From NCBI RefSeq assembly GCF_008122265.1, contig NZ_CP043042.1, forward strand, positions 4,216,001 through 4,280,000: a DNA stretch of 64,000 bases. The letters run 5' to 3'. This DNA is from Marinobacter fonticola (GTDB lineage: Bacteria > Pseudomonadota > Gammaproteobacteria > Pseudomonadales > Oleiphilaceae). The translations under genes were made by a program, and so were the position numbers. This document shows, in pieces, positions 25,990 to 34,203 of this stretch. The first letter of the stretch is position 1; every line of letters starts with the position of its first letter. The notes under the pieces are model-generated. The model saw only the letters and a list, made by a program, of their open reading frames with translations. It searched no databases and was not told the DNA's origin.

Positions 25990-27365
25990 TGGCCGGCATC
26001 GGTTTCGAAATCCGCCGTATTTTGCGGCGCGAAAGCTTCCTCAACCTGATCGAAGCCTATGGCCTGGCCGGCATCATCAGCTCCGGACCCTGGGTACTCT
26101 CCGTACTGGGCGTGATGATGATCGGTATTTTCAGCGTCACCCTTGCAGTCTCCGACCTGGAGGTGGTTCAGTTTCTCGTATCGGTCACCTACCTGATGGC
26201 CTTCTCGTTGATTTTGTCCGGAATTTTCCAGCATGTGTTTACCCGTTGGGTAGCAGATAAGCTTTATGCCCGGGAGAGCGCATTAATCCTGCCCAATCTG
26301 ATGGGCTTGATTTGGGTTGCCACAGTGTTAGCGGTGTTGGTGGGCAGTCTGGGGATCGCGTTGCTGTTGTGGGATACCTCGGTGCTCTACAGGCTCCTGA
26401 TGCTGGCCAACTTCGTGGTGCTATGTAATCTCTGGCTGGTGACGATTTTCCTATCCAGCATGAAATCCTACCGGCGCATCGTGCTGCTGTTCGCACTGGG
26501 TTACGGCACGGCAGTCATTGCTTCGCTGCGACTGGCGGATTGGGGGCTGGAGGGGCTACTGCTGGGTATTCTGCTGGGCCATAGCCTGCTGTTCTTCAGC
26601 TTTTTCTACACCATCATTCGCCAGTATCCGGGCAACAGCTTTATCCGCTTCGACTTCCTGCAGCGCAAGCAGATCTTTCCCGCACTGATCTTTACGGGAC
26701 TACTGTTCAATGCGGCGGTCTGGGTGGACAAGCTGATCTTCTGGTTCCATCCGGATACCTCTCAGCGCATCATCGACGGTCTGAGAGCGTCGGTGATCTA
26801 TGACCTGCCTATTTTTCTGGCGTACTTGTCGATTATCCCCGGCATGGCGGTGTTTCTGGTGCGGATGGAAGCGGATTTTGCGGAGGCCTACGACCGCTTC
26901 TACACGGCCGTCCGGGAAGGAGACACGCTGGAACGGATCAACCGTTTCCGCGACGAAATGGTGCTCATCGCGCGCAACGGCATCTACGAAATTTTCAAGG
27001 TGCAGGGCCTGACCATCATTGTCTTGTTTGTCTGGGCGGAAGATATTCTTAAAGCCATCGGGATATCGCCTCTGTACCTGCCCCTGTTCCAGATCGATCT
27101 GGTGGCAGTAGGCACCCAGCTTTTGCTGCTGGCCATACAGAACGTGCTCTTCTACCTGGATGCCCGCCGCATCAATGTGAGCCTATGCCTGCTGTTTTTT
27201 ATCAGCAACATTGTTTTTACACTGATTACGATTCGCCTCGGGGCCTCCTTTTTTGGCTACGGGTTTGCTGGCGCTACGCTGGTTTCCGCCCTGGCTGGCC
27301 TGTTTATGCTCTCGCGCAAATTCGAACGCCTGGAGTACGAGACCTTTATGCTACAAGGTCGCTAA
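25989..27365 (+). CDS. pelG: PelG, inner-membrane Pel transporter
   Basis: A 458-residue polytopic protein with about 12 transmembrane helices, of the polysaccharide-transporter branch of the MOP superfamily, thought to move Pel across the inner membrane together with PelD, PelE and PelF. The N-terminus MAGIGFEIRRIL is characteristic of PelG. The start ATG overlaps the pelF stop by one base (TGATG). Last gene of the operon; a GC-rich hairpin at 27374-27391 follows but has no T-run. Confidence 0.94.
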   Translation: MAGIGFEIRRILRRESFLNLIEAYGLAGIISSGPWVLSVLGVMMIGIFSVTLAVSDLEVVQFLVSVTYLMAFSLILSGIFQHVFTRWVADKLYARESALILPNLMGLIWVATVLAVLVGSLGIALLLWDTSVLYRLLMLANFVVLCNLWLVTIFLSSMKSYRRIVLLFALGYGTAVIASLRLADWGLEGLLLGILLGHSLLFFSFFYTIIRQYPGNSFIRFDFLQRKQIFPALIFTGLLFNAAVWVDKLIFWFHPDTSQRIIDGLRASVIYDLPIFLAYLSIIPGMAVFLVRMEADFAEAYDRFYTAVREGDTLERINRFRDEMVLIARNGIYEIFKVQGLTIIVLFVWAEDILKAIGISPLYLPLFQIDLVAVGTQLLLLAIQNVLFYLDARRINVSLCLLFFISNIVFTLITIRLGASFFGYGFAGATLVSALAGLFMLSRKFERLEYETFMLQGR

Positions 27366-27453
27366 CCGGGGAGACGGGCCGTGCGGCCCGTAACTTCGGA
27401 AAAACCTGCCGGCTATTTCCGAGCGCCTCTTGTATTGACTACGCTTAATCATA

Positions 27454-27471
27454 CCGTCACTGCTATGTCAC
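27454..27471 (+). promoter_or_regulatory. Possible Pho box upstream of the phosphodiesterase gene
   Basis: Two 7-mers CCGTCAC and ATGTCAC, 4 bases apart, give the 7+4+7 layout of a PhoB box with 5 of 7 matches each to CTGTCAT. A -10-like TAAAGT lies at 27487-27492, 15 bases on, longer than the usual 10. Seen directly; PhoB control is inferred. Confidence 0.4.
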
Positions 27472-27557
27472 GGACCCTTGGCAGGCTAAAGTCGTTTATG
27501 GCTGTTCATCGAGAAAACGACAGGCCACCAACAAACAAAACGTAAAAGGATTTTACT

Positions 27558-28871
27558 ATGAAAAATGCTTCGATTTGCTTGCTGGTTCTATCTCTAACGC
27601 TGACCGGCCTAAGCAGCACCCCGCTGCAGGCTGACGAGAAAGACCGGGGCCTTAACGACGAACGCGGCTGGAAGGACGATCGTCATGATGACCGTGGCTG
27701 GCATAACCGTAACCCGGCTTCCATCCAAGTGGGCCCGCGTCCGTACTACCTGGTTAACGACATGGACGACGGCCGCCTGAAGCAAAAACTTCAAGCCTGC
27801 GAGAGCAAGCCGCTTAAGCGCACCGACTTTTCCATCGGCCATCGCGGCGCGCCACTTCAGTTTCCGGAGCATACCCGCGAATCCTATGTCGCCGCCGCCC
27901 GCATGGGCGCCGGTATCGTCGAGTGTGATGTCGCCTTCACCCAGGACCGCGAACTGGTTTGCCGTCATGCCCAGAACGACCTGCACACCACCACCGACAT
28001 CGTCACCATTCCCGAGCTGAACGCCAAGTGCACCCAACCGTTCGTGCCGGCCGATGCAGCCAATGGCACGCCGGCCCAGGCCGAATGCCGGACCAGCGAC
28101 ATCACTCTGGACGAGTTCAAGCAGTTGCGCGGCAAGATGGATGCCTTCAACCCCAACGCGACAACGCCGGAAGAGTATGTCCAAGGGACCGCCGACTGGC
28201 GCACGGACCTTTACACCACCGAAACCAGCGGCACGCTGATGACCCACAAAGAAAGCATCGAGCTGTTTCAGGAGCTGGGCGTTAAATTCACACCGGAACT
28301 GAAAACACCCGTGGTCGACATGCCGTATGAGGGAAACTATACCCAGGAAGACTACGCGCGACAGCTCATTGCCGAATACGAGGAAGCCGGGGTCGATCCA
28401 GCGGATGTGTGGCCGCAGTCGTTCCGGCTTGAAGATGTGCTTTACTGGATCAACACTACCCCCGCCTACGGTCGCCAGGCCGTGTTCCTGGACGAGCGCC
28501 CCAACGAGCCGGACGTGAGTTCGCTGGACTACATGCGCTCCCTGAAAGACCAAGGCGTCAACATTATTGCGCCCGCCATCTGGAAGATGCTGACCCTGAA
28601 TGCGCGTGGGGAAATCGCGCCCTCCGACTATGCCAAGAATGCCCGCAGAGCCGGTTTGGACATGATTGCTTGGAGCCTCGAGCGTAGCGGTCCGCTGGCG
28701 TCCGGCGGTGGCTGGTATTACCAGTCGGTCGCCGACGCCATCGACAACGACGGCGATATGTTCACCGTGCTCGACGTGCTAGCCCGGGACGTCGGTGTGA
28801 TCGGGGTGTTCTCCGACTGGCCGGCCACGACCACTTACTACGCCAGCTGCATGATGAAGGGCCGACACTAA
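27558..28871 (+). CDS. Exported glycerophosphodiester phosphodiesterase
   Basis: A 437-residue periplasmic enzyme expected to hydrolyse glycerophosphodiesters to glycerol-3-phosphate and an alcohol. The signal peptide covers about 1-25. A short charged segment with repeated RGW/RGWHN (36-51) precedes the GDPD barrel. Catalytic and metal residues are visible: HRGA (H95, R96), PEHT (E104), ECD (E122, D124) and H137. AAGGA lies before the ATG. A possible Pho box upstream, and pst genes elsewhere in the window, suggest phosphate scavenging. It is a separate unit from pel. Confidence 0.88.
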   Translation: MKNASICLLVLSLTLTGLSSTPLQADEKDRGLNDERGWKDDRHDDRGWHNRNPASIQVGPRPYYLVNDMDDGRLKQKLQACESKPLKRTDFSIGHRGAPLQFPEHTRESYVAAARMGAGIVECDVAFTQDRELVCRHAQNDLHTTTDIVTIPELNAKCTQPFVPADAANGTPAQAECRTSDITLDEFKQLRGKMDAFNPNATTPEEYVQGTADWRTDLYTTETSGTLMTHKESIELFQELGVKFTPELKTPVVDMPYEGNYTQEDYARQLIAEYEEAGVDPADVWPQSFRLEDVLYWINTTPAYGRQAVFLDERPNEPDVSSLDYMRSLKDQGVNIIAPAIWKMLTLNARGEIAPSDYAKNARRAGLDMIAWSLERSGPLASGGGWYYQSVADAIDNDGDMFTVLDVLARDVGVIGVFSDWPATTTYYASCMMKGRH

Positions 28872-28899
28872 GGCATAGGAATAGCCCAAACGCCTGAAG

Positions 28900-30171
28900 C
28901 TATTCCGCAAACCGCCCCGGCCTGAACGCGTCTAGCGACAGCGCCGGGGCTTCGCCATCGATCACCTGGGCCATCAGCTCGGCACTGCCAGCGGACAGGG
29001 TCCAGCCAAACGTACCGTGGCCGGTATTCAGGAACAGATTCTCCCGTGTACCCCGGCCGATAATCGGCGGGCCGTCCGGCGTCATGGGCCGGAAGCCGGT
29101 CCACGTGGTGGCGGCCGACAAATCGGCGGCGCCCGGAAAACGGGCGTTCACTGACTTGCGAATGGTCTGTAGACGCGTCTCCGGAATCTGGCGGTCAAAG
29201 CCGTTCAGCTCGACGAAACCAGTGGCCCGTAAGCGGTCGCCGAACCGGGTCGACACCACTTTGAAGTTGTCGTCGTGTACGGTTGAGCGGGGTGCTCGCT
29301 CAGCATCCACCAGCGGCGCGGTGATGGAATAGCCCTTGACCGGATAGATTGGCAGGTACAACCCGAGATCCCGGGCTAATTCCGGCGAAGCACACCCGGC
29401 AGAAAGCACCACGGCATCCGCCTCCAGTTGCTCCGGTGCGCCCGGAGCCCCTTCCAACTCAACACCAAGGATGCGCCGGTGATCGGCAATCAGACGGCTG
29501 ACGCGAGTGCTGTAACGAAAGTGAACGCCGGCGTTTTCACAGGCTTGCGCCAAGCCCCGAGAGAACAGGTGGCAGTCACCGGTGCCATCGGTGACATAGC
29601 GCAGGCCGCCATAAAGCGGGCCATCGCCACGCATTCCGGGCTCGTATTCCCGCACGGCCTCCGGCCCCAGCAACTGATGCTCGATACCCAACTCACGGAG
29701 GACCTCCGCCGAGTCTACGTAGTCAGTCATGGCGTTTGGCGAACTGGCCAGCTGCAGCAAACCAGCATGGCCGCCATCGAACGCCAGGTCCAGCTCATCT
29801 TCCAGCGCCAGGAACCGCTCCCGACTGTGGATGCCCAGGCGCAACATGGCACGTTTGTTAAGCCCAAATACGCCCGGTGCGTACGCAAAGCGCAATGTGG
29901 AGACAAGGAAACGCAGGGTATCGATAGACGGTGGCAGGCGCATTTTAAGTGGCCCATCGCGGTCCATCAGGTAAGACAGCGCTTTGCGCACCATCGCGGC
30001 AGAGGCCCAGGGATAGACGACGCCATAGGACCGCTGGCCGGCGTTACCCTTACTGGTTTCCTGCCCGGCGCCCTCCAGGCGCTCAATGACCGTGACCTGA
30101 TGTCCCCGCTTGCGCAGCGCCCAAGCTGTCGTGACACCGACCACGCCGGCACCGATAACCACAATGTGCAT
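28900..30171 (-). CDS. dadA: D-amino acid dehydrogenase
   Basis: A 423-residue FAD-dependent dehydrogenase of the DAO family that oxidises D-amino acids, typically D-alanine from wall turnover or the alanine racemase route, passing electrons to the respiratory chain. The FAD motif VIGAGVVGVTTAW is at 5-17 and the C-terminal FRPMTPDGPPIIG is typical of DadA. The ATG at 30171 has AGGAGGAG upstream. No dadX racemase is adjacent. It converges with the phosphodiesterase gene. Confidence 0.9.
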   Translation of the reverse strand: MHIVVIGAGVVGVTTAWALRKRGHQVTVIERLEGAGQETSKGNAGQRSYGVVYPWASAAMVRKALSYLMDRDGPLKMRLPPSIDTLRFLVSTLRFAYAPGVFGLNKRAMLRLGIHSRERFLALEDELDLAFDGGHAGLLQLASSPNAMTDYVDSAEVLRELGIEHQLLGPEAVREYEPGMRGDGPLYGGLRYVTDGTGDCHLFSRGLAQACENAGVHFRYSTRVSRLIADHRRILGVELEGAPGAPEQLEADAVVLSAGCASPELARDLGLYLPIYPVKGYSITAPLVDAERAPRSTVHDDNFKVVSTRFGDRLRATGFVELNGFDRQIPETRLQTIRKSVNARFPGAADLSAATTWTGFRPMTPDGPPIIGRGTRENLFLNTGHGTFGWTLSAGSAELMAQVIDGEAPALSLDAFRPGRFAE

Positions 30172-30302
30172 AACGCTCTCCTCCTTTTGAATCCCTATCA
30201 CAGAGGTTGGACGACTCTACGTCAAGAAAGTCATATGGGTGATTACCGAAGAAACCTGCGGCTGTGGCATGAGAGAGGACGTGATCGCAATTTATAGGCA
30301 AT

Positions 30303-30327
30303 AAAAAAGGCAGCCGAGGCTGCCTTT
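30303..30327 (-). terminator. Rho-independent terminator of the cold-shock gene
   Basis: On the minus strand AAAGGCAGCC, a 2-nt tip and GGCTGCCTTT (30306-30327) run into TTTTTTAT. It lies 50 bases after the csp stop. Confidence 0.9.
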
Positions 30328-30378
30328 CTTTGAATAGTCTGCGGTCTGGAAGACCGCGACTCATTCGATTCTACTGGC

Positions 30379-30585
30379 TTAGAGCGGGTTAACGTTCTCA
30401 GCCTGCGGACCCTTCTGGCCCTGAGTTACAGTGAACTCGACCTGCTGGCCTTCAGCCAGGGTCTTGAAGCCTGAGCCTTGAATGGCGCTGTAGTGAACGA
30501 AAACGTCCGGGCCGCTTTCACGAGTAATGAAGCCAAAGCCTTTAGTTTCGTTGAAAAACTTAACGGTACCAGTCTCTGTAGACAT
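30379..30585 (-). CDS. CspA-family cold-shock protein
   Basis: A 68-residue single cold-shock domain that binds single-stranded RNA/DNA. RNP1 is KGFGFI (about 15-20) and RNP2 is DVFVHY (about 27-32). AGGAA precedes the ATG, and a strong terminator follows. The leader upstream is long, as is usual for cold-regulated members, but temperature control cannot be read from sequence alone. Confidence 0.95.
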   Translation of the reverse strand: MSTETGTVKFFNETKGFGFITRESGPDVFVHYSAIQGSGFKTLAEGQQVEFTVTQGQKGPQAENVNPL

Positions 30586-30958
30586 ATCTGTGTCTTCCTG
30601 TAATCAATCAATCAAATGCCCGAGGGCGGTATTCGGAAACGCAATTCGCTTTATCAAAAACAGGACGAGCACTACCTGACTACAGAGGAATCCGTCTTAT
30701 TTATGAAACGCTTTGCTGAACCTTTCCTACGCCACCCACTGTAACCCCGATGTTGCGCTTTGCCAACAAAATTTTACGAGGTAGGTACATATACGTGGGT
30801 TCAGCACCTGTGAATGCCTCCCAGGCGCCTTCCGTGGGGCCCGGCGCATACTGTCGCGTTCACAAGCGCCTTCCGTTTCCGTACGTACGCGACAGGCCCG
30901 CTTGCGCTCCTGCAAGCAGCGGCACTCCCAACAACAGCCACTGGCCACTGAGAGTCAC
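30586..30958. other. Long intergenic leader between csp and crcB
   Basis: 373 bases with no convincing gene. It should contain the csp promoter and 5' leader (minus strand). A hairpin GCTTGC-N6-GCAAGC lies near 30899-30916. I see no fluoride-riboswitch pattern here, and crcB is transcribed into this stretch. Confidence 0.5.
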
Positions 30959-31345
30959 TTAGCCGCGTAACGTATGGAAACAATAAATCCCCAGGGCGGT
31001 CATTGACAAGGACCCAATGACATGAAGTGCCACACCGCCAAAAGCAGCCAGCCATTTCCCGGCCTGGAGGGCTCCATACATTTCCACGGAAAAGGTGGAG
31101 AAGGTGGTGAGCGCACCGCATAAGCCGGTCACCGCAAACAGCCGCCACTCCGGCCCCAGATGCGGCGCTTGGCTGAAATAGCTGATCAGCCAGCCAACCA
31201 TCCAGCCACCGCAGAGGTTAGCGACCAAAGTACCCAACGGTATGGCCTGGCCACTGGCATTGAGCCAGATACTCAATAGCCAGCGCAGGTTGGCGCCAAT
31301 CACAGCCCCCAGACTGACCGCAAGCATGGAATACGCGATAGGCAC
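30959..31345 (-). CDS. crcB: Fluoride channel CrcB (Fluc)
   Basis: A 128-residue four-helix membrane protein that exports fluoride as a dimer. Family marks are GANLRW at 18-23 and GALTTFSTFSVE near 77-88. The start is GTG at 31345, with AAGGAGAA upstream. Only about 40 bases separate it from the fadE terminator, which leaves no space for a riboswitch. Confidence 0.93.
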   Translation of the reverse strand: MPIAYSMLAVSLGAVIGANLRWLLSIWLNASGQAIPLGTLVANLCGGWMVGWLISYFSQAPHLGPEWRLFAVTGLCGALTTFSTFSVEMYGALQAGKWLAAFGGVALHVIGSLSMTALGIYCFHTLRG

Positions 31346-31383
31346 CCTGTTCTCCTTCTAACTGGACACAGACGCTTGGTCAC

Positions 31384-31416
31384 AAAAAAACCCGCTATGC
31401 TGGCGCATAACGGGTT
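31384..31416 (-). terminator. Rho-independent terminator of fadE
   Basis: On the minus strand AACCCGTTATG pairs with CATAGCGGGTT (one bulge) and is followed by seven T residues (complement of 31384-31390). Confidence 0.88.
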
Positions 31417-31459
31417 CGAGTCTACCAGACCCGGGCATAAATGCCCGGCCCGGCTACGC

Positions 31460-33910
31460 TCAGGCGGCGTTGTGCTGGATGACGGTCTCCTTCTTCTGTG
31501 CCAGAGCATCGAACGGGAAATCGTCGACGGTAAGCATCTCCAGCACCTTGGCCTCATAATCACGCATGAACTCGATATCCTCCTCGGTGAAGATCTCGGC
31601 CTTGTAGGCTGCCTCGAAGCGGTCTTCCGGATGCAGCACTTCCATGGGCAGGTCGCCCTTGGCGTAGGCCTTGCCGGCGGCACGGTAGAGCTTCTCGGCA
31701 CGGTCGTAATCCGCCAGTAGATCATTGTACTGCGCGACGGGATTGGCGACCCCGTCTTCCACATGCGTCGACCAGACCGGACGCAAGAGCTTCTCGCGAA
31801 GCGGCGTCGCGGTACTGATCGCCTTGGCGATACCGCGGGTCACGTCGTCGTGCGGCATCTCCCACTTGCGACCCAGCGGCAGGGTGAGCGCGCGCAGCGC
31901 CCAGGCAACCGGACGGTTCGGCAGGTTATGCAACAGTTCGTCCAGGGCATGCTCGGTGCGGTACAGCAGATACTGCAGGCTGTATTGCACCAGCACCTTC
32001 TCGCCTTCCACCGGCTGGGTCTCGTTCCAGTTCTTCAGCACCATGGACGCCATGTAGAGATTGGACAGCATATCGCCCAGGCGAGCGGAGATCAGCTCGC
32101 GCATCTTCAGCTCGGAGCCGAGCGTGGTCATAGCCGCGTCAGCGCACAGACCGAAGGCTGCGCTGAAGCGCGCCACAGCCTGGGCGTAACGGCGGGTGAC
32201 CGCATCGAAGGGGACGTCCGCATGACCGACCCCCAGCGCCTGGGTAAAGGCCCGAGCGGCGTTGCCGAAGATCAGGCCGGCATGATTGAAGAACGCGGTG
32301 TCGAACGCATCGATGTCATCGTTGTCCTTGGCCGCCAGCTCTTCCAGCACATAGGGATGGCAGCGAATGGCCCCCTGACCGAAGATCATCAGGCTGCGGG
32401 TCATAATGTTCGCGCCTTCCACGGTAATCGATACCGCGGAGCCACTGTACCCGATGCCCAGGTAGTTGCGCGGCCCCAACGTAACGGTCTTGCCGCCATG
32501 AACGTCCATGGCGTCAGTGAGGGTGGCGCGCTGCATCTCGGTGAGCTGGTATTTCAGAATCGCGGACGGTACCGACGGCTTCTCGCCGTTGTCCACCATG
32601 TTGGCGGTCTGGTACACCGAGGACTGGGTGATGTAGGTCATGGCGGCAATGCGGGCCAGTGGCCCCTGCACGCCTTCCATCTCGGCCACCGGTGTATTGA
32701 ACTGGCGACGGACCCGGGTGAAGCCGCCGGCGGTGCCCAGGGCAGACGCCGCAGCGCCGGCAGCTCCGGACGGCAGGGTGATGCAGCGGCCCACGGACAG
32801 GCACTCAACCAGCATCCGCCAGCCCTCGCCAGCCATTTCCGGGCCGCCAATGAGGTAATCCAGAGGAATAAATACATCCTTGCCCTTGATCGGACCGTTC
32901 ATGAACGGCGAGCCGATGGGACAATGACGACGGCCTATTTCCATGCCCTTGGTATCCCGCGGGATCAGGGCGCAGGTGATGCCCAGGTCTTTTTCCTCGC
33001 CCAGCAGGTTATCCGGGTCGAACATGCGGAAAGCCAGGCCTACGACCGTGGCGATCGGCGCCAGCGTGATCCAGCGCTTCTCGAAGTTCAGGCGTAGCCC
33101 GAGCACTTCCTTACCGTCAAACTCGCCCTTGCAGACGATGCCGGTATCCGGCAGGGATGTGGCGTCCGAACCCGCCCGCGGGCCGGTCAGGCCGAAGCAG
33201 GGAATATCGCGTCCATCGGCCAGACGCGGCAGATAATGGTCTTTCTGCTCATCGGTACCGTACTTGAGCAGCAGCTCGCCCGGCCCCAGGGAGTTGGGGA
33301 CGCCGACGGAAACCATCAGCGTCTCATTGGAGGCCAAGCGCTGGAGCACGGCGGATTGCGCCTTGGCGGAAAAGCCGAGACCACCGTACTCCTTGGGGAT
33401 GATCATGCCGAAGAATTTTTCCTTCTTAAGAAACTCCCAGACTTCCGGCGGCAGGTCGGCACGCTCGACCGCCACGTCCCAGGAGTTGCAGCGGCTGATG
33501 GCCCAGGTGCACTGGTTGTCGATAAACGCCTGCTCTTCTTCGGTAAGCCCGTTGTTGCGATTGACCAGCAGTTGGTGCCAGTTCGGACGGCCGGTGAATA
33601 TTTCGCCGTCCCAGCCCACGGTGCCGGCATCCAGGGCAACTTTCTCGGTGTCGGACACCTTGGGCGCGACTTTCTTGAACATGTCGAATACCCGCGGCGT
33701 CAACCAGGACCGGCGCAGTCCCGGCAGACCGCAAGCGGCTGTCAGTGCGGCACCGATAAACAGGACCAAGGCCAGCCAGCCGGAACCAAAGAACATGGAT
33801 ACAACACCAAACCCGGCCATTACCGCGATCGCGGGCTTGGCCCCGGCTTCCTGGCGCAAGACCATCAGCAGGCCGGCAATTGCGAGTAAAAGAATGATCA
33901 AAGTCGTCAT
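31460..33910 (-). CDS. fadE: Acyl-CoA dehydrogenase FadE
   Basis: An 816-residue membrane-associated FAD enzyme for the first oxidation of fatty-acid beta-oxidation. Hydrophobic N-terminal helices (about 3-50) precede the acyl-CoA dehydrogenase domains (about 90-500; RAGSDATSLPDTGIV, GGKTVTLGPRNYLG) and the extra C-terminal region specific to FadE. Length matches E. coli FadE (about 814). The ATG at 33910 is chosen because the membrane helix starts there; an ATG at 33976 would add 22 unlikely residues. Clear terminator behind. Confidence 0.93.
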   Translation of the reverse strand: MTTLIILLLAIAGLLMVLRQEAGAKPAIAVMAGFGVVSMFFGSGWLALVLFIGAALTAACGLPGLRRSWLTPRVFDMFKKVAPKVSDTEKVALDAGTVGWDGEIFTGRPNWHQLLVNRNNGLTEEEQAFIDNQCTWAISRCNSWDVAVERADLPPEVWEFLKKEKFFGMIIPKEYGGLGFSAKAQSAVLQRLASNETLMVSVGVPNSLGPGELLLKYGTDEQKDHYLPRLADGRDIPCFGLTGPRAGSDATSLPDTGIVCKGEFDGKEVLGLRLNFEKRWITLAPIATVVGLAFRMFDPDNLLGEEKDLGITCALIPRDTKGMEIGRRHCPIGSPFMNGPIKGKDVFIPLDYLIGGPEMAGEGWRMLVECLSVGRCITLPSGAAGAAASALGTAGGFTRVRRQFNTPVAEMEGVQGPLARIAAMTYITQSSVYQTANMVDNGEKPSVPSAILKYQLTEMQRATLTDAMDVHGGKTVTLGPRNYLGIGYSGSAVSITVEGANIMTRSLMIFGQGAIRCHPYVLEELAAKDNDDIDAFDTAFFNHAGLIFGNAARAFTQALGVGHADVPFDAVTRRYAQAVARFSAAFGLCADAAMTTLGSELKMRELISARLGDMLSNLYMASMVLKNWNETQPVEGEKVLVQYSLQYLLYRTEHALDELLHNLPNRPVAWALRALTLPLGRKWEMPHDDVTRGIAKAISTATPLREKLLRPVWSTHVEDGVANPVAQYNDLLADYDRAEKLYRAAGKAYAKGDLPMEVLHPEDRFEAAYKAEIFTEEDIEFMRDYEAKVLEMLTVDDFPFDALAQKKETVIQHNAA

Positions 33911-34203
33911 AGGCGTTCTCTGTCTTCCATGTAGTGAAATGAGCGGCGGTATAGCGTTCTGAATGGCTATTTCCAACCCGCAGATTTTGTAACTAAACGT
34001 TACGCTAAAGCTACCTGATTGGATGGCTGCAAGCCAGTGACTAAGTCGCGATCTGTCAATGAGGCTTTCGGCTAACCCGATTTAGCCCCACCCAATACGG
34101 TTGGCGGAAGACGCAAACCATTCTGGTCACCCGTCAGCCGACGGACGGACGCCAAAAACGCTGACGCCCGCAAACCACAACCAATACGGATCCAGACAGT
34201 GCA

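Noticed and set aside
27374-27391. Hairpin after pelG as a terminator
   Set aside because: The 7-8 bp GC stem has no T-run on the plus strand; could be an RNA stem only.
31346-31383. Fluoride riboswitch upstream of crcB
   Set aside because: Only about 40 bases lie between the crcB start and the fadE terminator; no aptamer pattern.
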